The translations under genes were made by a program, and so were the position numbers. A DNA stretch of 64,000 nucleotides from Clostridium_AD estertheticum_D. GTDB lineage: Bacteria; Bacillota; Clostridia; Clostridiales; Clostridiaceae. The notes under the pieces are model-generated. The model did no database searches, was not told where the DNA came from, and saw only the letters and a program-made list of their open reading frames with translations. The stretch lies in assembly GCF_018861295.1 (NCBI RefSeq), contig NZ_JAHLDM010000021.1, forward strand, positions 1 through 64,000, given 5' to 3'. Position 1 is the first letter of the stretch. Each line of letters starts with the position of its first letter. This document shows, in pieces, positions 33,676 through 42,817 of this stretch.

Positions 33676-34032
33676 TTGGATTTTAATAATGATGTACCTA
33701 TATATATGCAGATTGCTCAAAATATTGAAGATAAAGTTCTTAAAGGGATTTTCCAGGAAGAAACTGCAATTCCATCTACAACAGAAATATCTGTTAAGTA
33801 TAAGATAAATCCCGCTACAGTAGCTAAAGGATTTAATTTACTTGTAGATGAGGGAATTATATATAAAAAGCGGGGTGTAGGTATGTTTGTTGTAACTGGT
33901 AGCAAAGTAAAATTAATGGGCATAAGAAAAGAAAAATTTTATGAAAATTATATAGTTTCTTTAATAGAAGAAGCAAAGAAATTAAATATTTCAAGTAGTG
34001 ATATCATTAAAATGATTGAAGGGGGGATTTAA
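33676..34032 (+). CDS. YtrA-type GntR transcriptional regulator
   Basis: 118-residue regulator with an N-terminal winged helix-turn-helix (DVPIYMQIAQNIEDKVLKG, then STTEISVKYKINPATVAKGF) and a short helical C-terminal tail, the layout of the YtrA subfamily. The start is TTG 33676 with GGAGGTG at 33664-33670; upstream in-frame codons fall in the promoter-operator region. It precedes an ABC ATPase gene by one base. YtrA members repress small ABC exporters induced by cell-envelope stress, which fits here by context. Confidence 0.88.
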   Translation: MDFNNDVPIYMQIAQNIEDKVLKGIFQEETAIPSTTEISVKYKINPATVAKGFNLLVDEGIIYKKRGVGMFVVTGSKVKLMGIRKEKFYENYIVSLIEEAKKLNISSSDIIKMIEGGI

Positions 34033-34033
34033 T

Positions 34034-34909
34034 GTGGGTACAATAAAGCTTTTAAATGTAAGTAAAAGATATGGGGATACTTTTGCATTAGATAATATAT
34101 CATTAACTATAGAAGAAAACAAAATATATGGACTGCTCGGAAGAAATGGAGCTGGAAAGACAACTCTTTTAAATATTATAAATAATAGGATTTTTTCAGA
34201 TAAAGGTGTCATTTCTATAGATGGTAAAACTTTATCAAATGATAAAAATGCCTTAGGTAATATATATTTTATGACAGAACAAAATTTGTATCCACAAGCT
34301 ATGAAAGTAAAGGAGCTATTTAAGTGGAGCAAAGAATTTTATCCGAAGTTTGATATGGTATATGCATTAGAACTTTCTAAAAAGTTCGAATTAAATATAA
34401 ATAAAAGGGTTAAGGAATTATCAACGGGGTACGCCTCTATTTGCAAAATTATAAATACAATGGCATCAGGCGCAGAAATCTTAATGTTCGATGAGCCAGT
34501 TCTGGGATTAGATGCTAATCACAGAGAACTGTTTTATAAAGAACTTATGGAAGGTTATATAGAGAAGCCTAAAACTATTATATTATCTACTCATATTATA
34601 GAAGAAGTATCACAATTAATAGAAAGGGTAATTGTTCTTAAGGATGGAAAAATAATTAATGATGAAAATGTTGAAGAATTACTAACTAAATGCTACAACG
34701 TATCTGGATTAAATAAGAATATAGATGAGTATATTCGCGGTAAAAATTGTTTAAGTGTAGATGAAATGGCATCTTTTAAATCAGCAGTTATAATGGGGAA
34801 TAATGTTGGGATAGAAAAGGAAGAAATAAAAAAATTAGGTCTAGAAGTTTCAAAGGTTGAACTCCAAAAACTATTTATAGATTTGACGAATAAGGGGGAG
34901 ATGAAATAA
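34034..34909 (+). CDS. ABC transporter ATP-binding protein
   Basis: 291-residue ATPase. Walker A is GRNGAGKTT (near residue 36), a degenerate signature LSTGYASICKI replaces LSGGQ, and Walker B is ILMFDEPVLGLDA, with the H-loop in LSTHIIEEV. GTG 34034 follows six Gs that serve as ribosome-binding site. It lies one base after the GntR gene and overlaps the membrane-protein gene by one base, so the three form a tight operon. The partner is the following membrane protein; an exporter role is inferred from the YtrA-type context. Confidence 0.88.
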   Translation: MGTIKLLNVSKRYGDTFALDNISLTIEENKIYGLLGRNGAGKTTLLNIINNRIFSDKGVISIDGKTLSNDKNALGNIYFMTEQNLYPQAMKVKELFKWSKEFYPKFDMVYALELSKKFELNINKRVKELSTGYASICKIINTMASGAEILMFDEPVLGLDANHRELFYKELMEGYIEKPKTIILSTHIIEEVSQLIERVIVLKDGKIINDENVEELLTKCYNVSGLNKNIDEYIRGKNCLSVDEMASFKSAVIMGNNVGIEKEEIKKLGLEVSKVELQKLFIDLTNKGEMK

Positions 34910-35646
34910 TGACAAGTTACAAACTTGCTAAATATAATATTAAAAGCAGCCTAAAATCGATAATAATTTATTACTGTATTTTTATAGGTGCATTAACAGG
35001 CAAAAAAATGATGAGTCAATATTCAGGAGTAAGTAGTTCTACATCTGGATTAGAAATTTTATCTGTAGTTCTTTTATTTGTGTTAGGGTTAAACTTTTTT
35101 AGAGAAAATTTTTATTTTACTCAAGCGAATAATATTCTTAGGAGAGATTATTTTAAAGCAACAGCAATGGCTATTTTAGCAATAGGAATTACTATGTCCA
35201 TATTAGATGTCGCAATAAATAGGATGTATAATACATTCATGGAAAATTACATGATGTATGATATAATTTATAGCAAAGTTTCTAGGTCATCTACATCCGA
35301 AGTATGGATACAAAGCAATAGTATACAAACACTATTTAGGACAGTTACATTTTTATTTGCTTTTTACATTGCAGCATTTGGAGTAGGACTATTAACGACT
35401 ATGATATATTATAAGTGTAATAAAACAATGAAAGTTTTAGTGTCATTAATTCCTATAGCTGTATATGGAATAGTTTCACGCAATGATTTTGAGTTGGGAG
35501 AAAAGATAAAAGATTTTATTGGTGATTTACTGGGGATAGAAATAAGAAACTCTTATATGGCTGTAATAACATTTATATGTTTATTCATAATAACAATGTG
35601 TTTTGTTTATATGATTGTGAGAAGAGCTGTGGTCAAAAAAGCTTAG
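34909..35646 (+). CDS. ABC transporter membrane protein
   Basis: 245-residue integral membrane protein with about six helices and no recognisable enzymatic motif. The ATG overlaps the stop of the ATPase gene, so it is translationally coupled and most likely the permease subunit of an ABC-2-like exporter regulated by the YtrA-type repressor. Its sequence is too divergent for me to name a substrate. Confidence 0.7.
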   Translation: MTSYKLAKYNIKSSLKSIIIYYCIFIGALTGKKMMSQYSGVSSSTSGLEILSVVLLFVLGLNFFRENFYFTQANNILRRDYFKATAMAILAIGITMSILDVAINRMYNTFMENYMMYDIIYSKVSRSSTSEVWIQSNSIQTLFRTVTFLFAFYIAAFGVGLLTTMIYYKCNKTMKVLVSLIPIAVYGIVSRNDFELGEKIKDFIGDLLGIEIRNSYMAVITFICLFIITMCFVYMIVRRAVVKKA

Positions 35647-35661
35647 ACCAATAAATTATAA

Positions 35662-35688
35662 AAGCTGTGAAATTAAGTTTCGCAGCTT
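35662..35688. terminator. Terminator between convergent genes
   Basis: AAGCTGTGAAA pairs with TTTCGCAGCTT (one wobble). It lies between the ABC permease gene and fetB, which read toward each other, and may serve both. Confidence 0.65.
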
Positions 35689-35702
35689 ATACTATATAAG
35701 GC

Positions 35703-36473
35703 TTATATAAATTGTTTTCTATTATTGTATAAAGATTTATAACCTAAGTTTAATGATAGAAAAACGGTTGTACAGACAGAACAACAAATTGCAATCATAA
35801 TGGCTATTTGGTACATAATTGCTGTAGTAGGTAATGTACCAGAGAGCATTTGTCCAGTCATCATTCCAGGTAAAAAGATTATACCCATTCCAAGCATTGA
35901 GTTTATTGTAGGAATTAATGCTGTTTCGAAAGCATTATTAGCAAATGGCTTCAATATATTTTTTGGTTCCACACCTAAATTTAGTAAAGTATTAATTTTA
36001 TTCTTTTCTTTGCTTATATCATCCATGAAGGTTTTTATCGCAATATTTACTCCAGTCATAGCGTTACCAATAATCATACCCGCGAGTGGTATAGTGTATT
36101 GGGGGTTAAATATGGATTTACCAACAACTACTGTGACAAAGAAGAGTAAAACAAAAAGTCCAGAAAAAGCTAAAGAAACCCCAATTGCAATTTTAAAATT
36201 ATTGTTTAAGTCTTTTCTGCTTTTAATTACTCGATGTATAGAAAATGTTATCATAATTATTAAAAAAATTACAGTAAATAAGGGTTTTGGATTACTAAAG
36301 ACATATTGAAGTATGTAACCAACAATTATAAGCTGAATCGTCATTCTTAAACTTGCAACTAAAAGAAGTTTTGTTTGAGTAACTTTTGATTTTTTCATAA
36401 TTAAAAGTACTATAATTAATAGAAGATAAATAAGTAGAAAGTGGGAAATACTTAATTTTACAATGCTTTGCAT
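35703..36473 (-). CDS. fetB: FetB/YbbM-family ABC permease, putative iron exporter
   Basis: 256-residue membrane protein of the UPF0014 family with about seven helices. Family motifs are LRMTIQLIIVGYILQYVF near residue 42, PLAGMIIGNAMTG near residue 130, and FLPGMMTGQMLSGTLP near residue 199. In E. coli FetAB exports iron and lowers oxidative stress. It lies two bases downstream of the ATPase gene on the same strand. Confidence 0.88.
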   Translation of the reverse strand: MQSIVKLSISHFLLIYLLLIIVLLIMKKSKVTQTKLLLVASLRMTIQLIIVGYILQYVFSNPKPLFTVIFLIIMITFSIHRVIKSRKDLNNNFKIAIGVSLAFSGLFVLLFFVTVVVGKSIFNPQYTIPLAGMIIGNAMTGVNIAIKTFMDDISKEKNKINTLLNLGVEPKNILKPFANNAFETALIPTINSMLGMGIIFLPGMMTGQMLSGTLPTTAIMYQIAIMIAICCSVCTTVFLSLNLGYKSLYNNRKQFI

Positions 36474-36475
36474 AC

Positions 36476-37105
36476 TTAAACCTCCTTAATTATTTCAATT
36501 TTATTTTGACAAAATTCTTCAACAATAGTTTTATTGTGGCTTACAATTACAATTTCAATATTTTTAGTCTTGCAGAAATTTATTATATTTTTCATTACCC
36601 TATGCCCAGTTATTTCATCTAAAGCTGACGTTGGCTCATCTAGCAATATGATTTTTGGACATAATGATAAAAAAATTGATATATAAACTCGTTGACGTTC
36701 TCCACCTGAAAGGGTATAGGCTGGTTGGTTAAGAGAAACATTTACGCAACAGAGCTGAGTTATGTAATCTATGTAATCACTGCTTGGCATAGTTTTTTGT
36801 CTTAATGAATAAAAAGTTTTGAAATTGTCTATTATGCTCTCGTTAAAAAGAAAAGGCTCTTGGGAAACTAGGCTTACTTCACGGCGTAAATTAATGGGTT
36901 CATATGTGTCAATTGAAAGCCCTTTATATAATAATTCACCAGAATCTCCATTAATAGACTGGTTTAATAACTTTAAAAATGTACTTTTCCCAGAGCCGCT
37001 TTCCCCAACAATAAAATTAATTTTGCCTTTCTTTATTTTTATATTATTGTAAGTTAGATTGGTATTGTATATAAGGTTACTTGCCTCAAATAATAGTTCA
37101 TTCAT
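36476..37105 (-). CDS. fetA: FetA/YbbL-type ABC ATPase
   Basis: 209-residue ATPase partner of FetB. Walker A GESGSGKST (near residue 36), Q-loop SLVSQEP, signature LSGGERQRV and Walker B IILLDEPTSALD are all intact. The ATG at 37105 follows GAAGGA on the minus strand; the longer reading to 37141 lacks a site. The pair forms a complete small exporter. Iron as substrate is from the family. Confidence 0.87.
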   Translation of the reverse strand: MNELLFEASNLIYNTNLTYNNIKIKKGKINFIVGESGSGKSTFLKLLNQSINGDSGELLYKGLSIDTYEPINLRREVSLVSQEPFLFNESIIDNFKTFYSLRQKTMPSSDYIDYITQLCCVNVSLNQPAYTLSGGERQRVYISIFLSLCPKIILLDEPTSALDEITGHRVMKNIINFCKTKNIEIVIVSHNKTIVEEFCQNKIEIIKEV

Positions 37106-37355
37106 TATAATTCCTTCTTTATTGGTATTTATTTTTTTCATTTAAGTCTATTATAACATTTAATGAATAGCTTATAAATTAATACATAATAGTATCGGTT
37201 TTTTAAATCTTATAGTAACAATTGATGAAATTAAATATATAGTGAAATTAGACCATTAAAATGCAATAGAAGGTTAATTTTATAAGATTATTTAAATAAT
37301 TTTTATTATAGGGTATACTGTTAAGGAAAGAAAGATCTTTTAAGGGAGAACAGGT

Positions 37356-38462
37356 ATGAATAAAAAAGCTTATTCAGATATTAAATATCCAATACTTGAA
37401 ATAAACCTAAAAAAAGTATATGAAAATGTGAAAAGCATGGTAGAGTTATGTAACAATCGAGGTATAAGTATTGCTGGAGTAGTTAAGGGGTTTAATGCAA
37501 TACCTGAGGTATCTATGCAATTTGTAAATGCAGGGTGCACATATATAGCAAGTTCAAGAATGGATCAAATAATTAAACTAAAGGAATATGGGTTAAATAA
37601 GCCTTTTATGATGCTTAGAATTCCAATGTTTAGTGAAATAAAAAAACTGGTTGAATTTGCACAGGTTAGTTTAAATTCTGAAATGGAGACACTTAATATG
37701 ATCCAAAAGGAATGTGAATTGCAAGGGAAAAAGCATAAGGTAATTCTAATGATTGACCTTGGAGATTTAAGAGAAGGGGTATATGACCAAGATGAAATTA
37801 TTAACTTAGCAATGCACGTAGAAAATCATCTTAAAAATGTTGAATTGTATGGGATAGGAACAAATTTAGGTTGTTATGGAGCTATAGTTCCAACAATTGA
37901 AAATTTAGGAAGGCTTTGCAGTATTGCTGAAATAATTGAAAGTAAAATAAAAAGAAGACTTGATATAATTTCTGGAGGTGCTACAAGTTCATTACCGTTA
38001 ATAATAGATGGTAAAATGCCTAAGAGAATAAATAATTTAAGAGTAGGCGAGGGGATACTATTAGCAGAGGATTTAGAGAAATTTTGGGGATATGATATGA
38101 AACATATGCATAAGGATATCTTTGTATTAAAGGCACAGATTGTTGAAATAAAAAATAAACCTACACACCCTATTGGGATAGTATTTATTGATGCTTTTGG
38201 GACTAAACCAACTTATGAGGATAATGGTATAAGAAAAAGAGCCCTACTTGCAGTGGGAAAACAGGATTTTGGATTACATGATAAGCTAATTCCACAAAAA
38301 CAAGGTGTTAAAATTATAGGAAGCAGTTCTGATCACTTAATTGTAGATATTGAAGAGTGTGATATAGAACCTAAATTAGGAGATATACTTGGCTTTTTAA
38401 TGTATTACCCACCAATGATGTATTTAACTGAAAATCCTAGCATCCCAAAGGTTTTTATATAA
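37356..38462 (+). CDS. PLP-dependent alanine/ornithine racemase family protein
   Basis: Fold-type III PLP enzyme of 368 residues. The PLP lysine lies in AGVVKGFNA near residue 45, with VILMIDLGDLREGV and GGATSSLPLI further along. This subfamily includes clostridial ornithine racemase (Orr) as well as broad-specificity racemases; the sequence alone does not settle the amino acid. AAGGGAG precedes the ATG. It is monocistronic; no ornithine aminomutase genes are near. Confidence 0.8.
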   Translation: MNKKAYSDIKYPILEINLKKVYENVKSMVELCNNRGISIAGVVKGFNAIPEVSMQFVNAGCTYIASSRMDQIIKLKEYGLNKPFMMLRIPMFSEIKKLVEFAQVSLNSEMETLNMIQKECELQGKKHKVILMIDLGDLREGVYDQDEIINLAMHVENHLKNVELYGIGTNLGCYGAIVPTIENLGRLCSIAEIIESKIKRRLDIISGGATSSLPLIIDGKMPKRINNLRVGEGILLAEDLEKFWGYDMKHMHKDIFVLKAQIVEIKNKPTHPIGIVFIDAFGTKPTYEDNGIRKRALLAVGKQDFGLHDKLIPQKQGVKIIGSSSDHLIVDIEECDIEPKLGDILGFLMYYPPMMYLTENPSIPKVFI

Positions 38463-38490
38463 GAATCTTTGGTAAAGCAAATGATATATA

Positions 38491-38519
38491 TTGACATGAA
38501 AAAATATATATGGTAATCT
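38491..38519 (+). promoter_or_regulatory. Orphan promoter-like sequence
   Basis: TTGACA, 17 bases, TAATCT, placed upstream of the degraded P-type ATPase and kinase fragments. It may be the relic promoter of a lost gene. Confidence 0.4.
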
Positions 38520-38592
38520 TAAAAAAATCTCTTTGCACTGCATACAAAGCTACAGTACAAACTGAGCAGGCGATGAACTTTAAAAAAAGTTC

Positions 38593-38865
38593 GTGGGGCT
38601 GGGCCTAAAAGGCAACAGGATGGTTATATACCTGTGGGACAGTTTATTGTTCTACGGTTTTTTTATACCCATTTCTAGAACATATCTGAAGATTGCAATG
38701 CAAAAGAGGTACAAGCGATTCAGGGTTTCAAGGGAAGCTGCATATATAATTCTTCTTGATGATAATTTTTCAACTAATGTGGATACAATAAAAGATGGTA
38801 GACAAATTTATGATAATATAAGAGAAGGGGTATCAAAATATGAGTTCTTCATCAAGTTCATCTAA
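38593..38865 (+). pseudogene. Fragment of a cation-transporting P-type ATPase
   Basis: An open frame of 90 codons whose middle part (about 38728-38820) reads SREAAYIILLDDNFSTNVD then IKDGRQIYDNI. This is the conserved hinge region just after the GDGVND motif of P-type ATPases. The catalytic DKTGT site, GDGVND and membrane helices are absent, and the flanking residues do not fit the family. It is a remnant of a once full gene of about 900 codons, not a functional protein. Confidence 0.7.
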
Positions 38866-39167
38866 CGGCAATCATTATAGAAGAGGAAATAATGGAAGTA
38901 TATCTTATTGACTTTGGTTTGGCAAGATGGGCAGATAACAATAAATATCCCTATGATTTAGACTTTTCTTATTTAGGTGAGTTTTTACTATTTTTACTTT
39001 ACTCTTCCTTTGAAACAAAAGAAAAGCATAAAAAATTACCTTGGTATAAGGAATTAAATCTAACAAATAAACAAAAGCTGTTTTTGAAAAAATTATTAGG
39101 ACTTGAGAAAGTCTATGAGAATATTGAGGATATTAAAATGGATTTTACAAATGTGTTTGGAGTTTAA
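38862..39167 (+). pseudogene. C-terminal fragment of a serine/threonine protein kinase
   Basis: The frame reads LTAIIIEEEIMEVYLIDFGLARWADN and on to 39167. IDFGLARW matches the magnesium-binding DFG segment of Hanks-type or RIO-like bacterial kinases. The ATP-binding lobe, catalytic lysine and HxD loop are missing, although an ATG at 38892 could give a 91-residue peptide. It directly follows the P-type ATPase remnant, so a deletion probably fused two decayed genes. Confidence 0.6.
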
Positions 39168-39222
39168 ATTATTATTAAACAAATGTTAATATTTATGGGA
39201 CTCGTAAGGGGGGAATTATATT

Positions 39223-39633
39223 ATGCAAACAAGAGCTTTATTTGGATTTTTAGGTTGGGTAACAGTTATATGTTTTGGTATAGCAATTTCAAATTATTTC
39301 GTGAAGTTTATTAATAAAAAATATATTAGTAAATTTGGAAAAGAAAAAAAGTCAATAGTAGAGTTATATAGAAAGTTAATGAAAATAATTATTAAATATC
39401 ATAAGCTAGCAGGTACAATAGCAATAGTTACTGTATTGACTCATTTTATCATTGCTTTTTCAGCAGGTCGCATTAGTATAACTGGAATAGTTGCGGCATC
39501 ATTTATGGTCATCATATTCTTTTTAGGTGTTTATGGTGTTTTTATAAATAAAAATCGTAAAGGTATGTGGCTTAAAGTTCACCGCACTATGGCATTTGTA
39601 TTATTATTAGCTATAGTAATTCATGTTATATAA
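39223..39633 (+). CDS. Four-helix membrane protein with four paired histidines
   Basis: 136-residue protein with four predicted membrane helices. His60 and His74 flank helix 2 and His120 and His134 flank helix 4, both pairs 14 residues apart. This spacing is typical of bis-heme four-helix cytochromes b (cytochrome b561 and ferric-reductase-like folds). GGGGGG lies upstream of ATG 39223. There is no partner reductase nearby, so its electron donor and acceptor are unknown. Heme binding is inference from the histidine pattern; residue count and helices are read directly. Confidence 0.7.
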   Translation: MQTRALFGFLGWVTVICFGIAISNYFVKFINKKYISKFGKEKKSIVELYRKLMKIIIKYHKLAGTIAIVTVLTHFIIAFSAGRISITGIVAASFMVIIFFLGVYGVFINKNRKGMWLKVHRTMAFVLLLAIVIHVI

Positions 39634-39686
39634 ATATTACTTAAATAACATAACTTTAAAAAATAATTACTGAGGAGAATATAAAT

Positions 39687-40853
39687 TTGAAAGACAAGTT
39701 AGATAAAAAGTATCTTGAATGTGTATTGTATGTTGTGCTAGGGGCAACCCTAATATTTATAAGTTATAATGTAGTCTTTAATTTCAAAGTATTATTTACA
39801 AATACCATTGGTATAATAAATGCTATAGCTTCAATTATATCGCCACTTATTGTTGGTTGTATAATTGCTTACCTACTATATCCGTTATCAAAGATTATAA
39901 ATACTTTTTTAGTTAAGTCACTAAAACTCAAATATAAGTCACATTTGATAAGCATTTTGTTAACATATTTAGTAGTGATTTTATTAGTTGTTATACTTAT
40001 TTATAGTATATATGCGATGATTGGCGGGCAAATTAGCAGTAATCAAACCTTATCGGTTATGTTTGCAACTATAACAGATTATATAAAACGATATAATGAA
40101 TTCTTTGATTATATTAACAAGAAAATTACGCAGAGTGGTCTTTCACTTGATATAAAAGGTTATTTATCTCAAGCTATAACGCAAGTATATTCATATTTAT
40201 CGGTCTCTATAAATAGCATTATTATGTTATTTGCAGGTATAGGTAATATGCTTGTGAATAGTTTTATTGGCTTATTTATTTCTTTTTATTTATTAAAGGA
40301 CCATGATTTTTTTAAAAAGCTTTATATAAATTCTGTGGGGCTTATAATGAGAGAAAGAAGGTTTAACAGCCTTAATAAAACTCTATTTGAAATTAATGAT
40401 ATTATATCTAGCTTTATAAGGGGGCAATTGCTTGATGGGTTAATAGTTGGCTTAATTAGCAGTATTGGACTATCAGTTATAGGTCTTGATTTTGCTTTTC
40501 TTATAGGGTTAACGGCAGGTATCGCTAATATCATACCTTATGTTGGTCCACTAATTGGTTGTATTCCAGCCATTATTATTGGTCTTCTTAGTCCAAATCC
40601 AATTATGGCTTTATGGGCAGTTCTTCTACTGCTTGCAGTTCAGCAACTTGATAGTGCTGTTATATCACCAAAAGTTGTAGGAGACAGTATGGGACTTCAT
40701 CCAATATTCGTAATTATGGCAATAACCATAGGGGGTTCAATAGCAGGTATAATGGGAATGCTTTTATCTGTACCTATTGCTGGTATAATAAAATTATTTA
40801 TAATGAAGATTATAACAAGGCATTCAGAGGTTAAAAACATGGAAGGTAAGTAG
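39687..40853 (+). CDS. AI-2E family transporter (UPF0118)
   Basis: 388-residue membrane protein with about eight helices in the usual UPF0118 arrangement. The C-terminal signature LAVQQLDSAVISPKVVG and GLHPIFVIMAI are present, with the long extracytoplasmic loop after the third helix. Members export small molecules or act as sodium/proton antiporters. TTG 39687 has GAGGAG at 39672-39677. The upstream neighbour is the four-histidine protein; no functional link is clear. Confidence 0.88.
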   Translation: MKDKLDKKYLECVLYVVLGATLIFISYNVVFNFKVLFTNTIGIINAIASIISPLIVGCIIAYLLYPLSKIINTFLVKSLKLKYKSHLISILLTYLVVILLVVILIYSIYAMIGGQISSNQTLSVMFATITDYIKRYNEFFDYINKKITQSGLSLDIKGYLSQAITQVYSYLSVSINSIIMLFAGIGNMLVNSFIGLFISFYLLKDHDFFKKLYINSVGLIMRERRFNSLNKTLFEINDIISSFIRGQLLDGLIVGLISSIGLSVIGLDFAFLIGLTAGIANIIPYVGPLIGCIPAIIIGLLSPNPIMALWAVLLLLAVQQLDSAVISPKVVGDSMGLHPIFVIMAITIGGSIAGIMGMLLSVPIAGIIKLFIMKIITRHSEVKNMEGK

Positions 40854-40985
40854 ATACAAGATACATATGTGTATTTTAGAAACAAAGAAGGAATATTTAG
40901 AATCTTGTAGAATCTTATATTATAATGCACTAATTAATAGAGTTGCACTATAATAAGTTAAAGAGATTAATGTAAAGGAGAAAAA

Positions 40986-41738
40986 ATGGAGAAAGATAAG
41001 AAAATTGCAGTTTTGATTGATGCTGATAATGTATCTGATAAATATATAAAGTATATCATTGATGAAATCTCGAATCATGGGACACCTACGTATAAAAGAA
41101 TTTATGGAGATTGGACTAAACCTCAACTAGCTTCATGGAAAAATGTATTGCTTAATTATTCTATAAGCCCAATACAACAATATAGCTATACTACAGGTAA
41201 AAATTCAACAGATGCAGCACTTATAATAGATGCTATGGACATACTCTATTCAAATAATGTTGATGGATTTTGTATAGTATCTAGTGATAGTGATTTTACT
41301 AAACTAGCAGCTAGACTTCGGGAAGCTGGTATGTATGTTATTGGTATGGGAGAAAAGAAGACTCCTACGCCGTTCATATCTGCTTGCGAGAAGTTTAAGT
41401 ATCTTGAAGTATTAGCATCGATGGCACCAAAACATACTGAGGTACCTAGTACTAAGGGAACACAAGCTCAAGAAGATTTAAAGGGTGGTATGATAAGTTC
41501 TATTAAATTAGTAGAGGCTATTAAAACCATTATAACTGAGATTTCAGATGAAGATGGTTGGGCATTTTTAGGAGAATTAGGTAGTACTCTTAATAAAAGG
41601 TATCCAGACTTTGATACTAGAAATTATGGTTATACAAAACTTACACCATTTGTTGCATCTCTAAATATTTTTGAGATTAGGTCAACAAAAACTAGTAATC
41701 CAAGTATAAGTCTTAAATATATCAGAAACAAAGAGTAA
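40986..41738 (+). CDS. NYN-domain and OST-HTH/LOTUS protein
   Basis: 250-residue protein with an N-terminal NYN (PIN-like) nuclease fold, about residues 5-145. Its acidic residues lie in VLIDADNV, TDAALIIDAMD and SSDSDFTKLA, the expected catalytic cluster. A C-terminal OST-HTH/LOTUS domain (about 165-245) carries FLGELGSTLNKRYPDFD and NYGYTKLTPFV. LOTUS domains bind RNA (G-quadruplexes in some cases) and NYN domains cut RNA, so an RNA-processing role is likely. AAAGGAG precedes the ATG. This architecture is known in many bacteria (COG1432) but poorly characterised. Confidence 0.87.
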   Translation: MEKDKKIAVLIDADNVSDKYIKYIIDEISNHGTPTYKRIYGDWTKPQLASWKNVLLNYSISPIQQYSYTTGKNSTDAALIIDAMDILYSNNVDGFCIVSSDSDFTKLAARLREAGMYVIGMGEKKTPTPFISACEKFKYLEVLASMAPKHTEVPSTKGTQAQEDLKGGMISSIKLVEAIKTIITEISDEDGWAFLGELGSTLNKRYPDFDTRNYGYTKLTPFVASLNIFEIRSTKTSNPSISLKYIRNKE

Positions 41739-41765
41739 TATTGAGTAACCATAAAAAGGTTTTCA

Positions 41766-41794
41766 TTGAAAAGTATAAATATTTTTTATATAAT
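41766..41794 (+). promoter_or_regulatory. Promoter of the manganese-riboswitch operon
   Basis: TTGAAA (41766-41771), 17 bases, TATAAT (41789-41794). Transcription would start about 41801, right at the first base-pairs of the riboswitch. Confidence 0.75.
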
Positions 41795-41803
41795 TGAATT
41801 GTT

Positions 41804-41928
41804 AAAAGGGAGTAGTTATAACAATAAAGTCAACATACTGGTGTATATAACACCTGGCTTTATGACCTTAAAGGTAACGAGACTTTTAGCATAATTCTTT
41901 TGAATTATGTTAAGGGTCTCTTTTTTTA
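41804..41928 (+). promoter_or_regulatory. Manganese riboswitch (yybP-ykoY class) with terminator
   Basis: The leader contains the class signatures GGGAGTAG (41808-41815), GTCAACATACTGG (41829-41841), a hairpin GGTGT/ACACC, and AACGAGAC (41876-41883). P1 is AAAAG (41804-41808) with CTTTT (41883-41887). A terminator, GAGAC...GTCTC followed by seven or more Ts (41879-41928), overlaps the 3' side of P1, so manganese binding should hold P1 together and prevent termination. It sits 25 bases before a LigB dioxygenase gene and, beyond, an MntE-like exporter gene. Confidence 0.88.
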
Positions 41929-41953
41929 TTATACAAATAGGGGGTAATTTATA

Positions 41954-42730
41954 ATGAATAAAAAAATGCCAGTATTATTTATTGGGCACGGAAGTCCTAT
42001 GAATGCAGTATTAAATAATGAATATACAGAGGCTATTAATAAATCAACGCAAAATATACCAAAACCAGAAGCGATTTTAGTGATCTCGGCCCATTGGGAG
42101 ACTGAGGGTACATTTATTACATCATCAGATGAACCTGAGCAGATTTACGATTTTTATGGGTTTCCAGATGAACTATATAATCTTAAATATAATCCTACTG
42201 GATCTAGAAAATATGCACAGATTGTAGCTGAGGAACTTAAGGATTCGCATGTAATGCTAACAGAAAAATGGGGACTAGACCATGGTGCTTGGGCTGTACT
42301 ATCGCATTTGTATCCTAAGGCTGATATACCAGTATTTCAAATGAGTCTGAATAAATTAGGTGATGAACAGTATCATTATGATCTTGGTAGAAAACTTTCG
42401 AAACTTCGTGAAAAAGGAATTTTAATAATAGGAAGTGGAGATATAGTCCATAATTTAGGAATAATGGACTATGATATGAATGCAACTCCATTTGAATGGG
42501 CGTCTGAATTTGATAATTACATTTGTGATGCTATTGTAAATAGAAAGCATGATAATATTATAAATTATCAAAAAATAGGGGGAAGTGCCAAGTTATCGGT
42601 ACCTACAAAGGAACACTATTTACCATTACTCTATATAGCTGGAATACAGGATGAAGAAGATGAAGTTAATTTTATATATAAGGGTATACAACATAGTTCT
42701 ATGTCTATGACAAGTATACAAATAGGATGA
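41954..42730 (+). CDS. LigB-type extradiol dioxygenase, YgiD-like
   Basis: 258-residue class III extradiol ring-cleavage dioxygenase of the DODA/YgiD type. Metal-ligand candidates His12 (GHGSPMN), His47 (SAHWET), His166 (DIVHNLG) and His221 (KEHYLPLLY) match the four histidines of E. coli YgiD, with His110 in GLDHGAW also conserved. YgiD cleaves 4,5-catechols such as DOPA in vitro; the natural substrate is unknown. It is the first gene after a manganese riboswitch, so a manganese-dependent or manganese-responsive role is suggested by context. AGGGGG lies upstream. Confidence 0.87.
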   Translation: MNKKMPVLFIGHGSPMNAVLNNEYTEAINKSTQNIPKPEAILVISAHWETEGTFITSSDEPEQIYDFYGFPDELYNLKYNPTGSRKYAQIVAEELKDSHVMLTEKWGLDHGAWAVLSHLYPKADIPVFQMSLNKLGDEQYHYDLGRKLSKLREKGILIIGSGDIVHNLGIMDYDMNATPFEWASEFDNYICDAIVNRKHDNIINYQKIGGSAKLSVPTKEHYLPLLYIAGIQDEEDEVNFIYKGIQHSSMSMTSIQIG

Positions 42731-42817
42731 AAACAAGGGGGAAATAAGTAAAAAAACACGTTGAAATAGACAATAATATCATTTTGTTAAATAGTATATA
42801 AATCTAGGAGTGAAAAC

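Noticed and set aside
35800..36309. 169-codon plus-strand reading frame
   Set aside because: It is the antisense of fetB, which has full family motifs and a partner ATPase; the frame has no ribosome-binding site.
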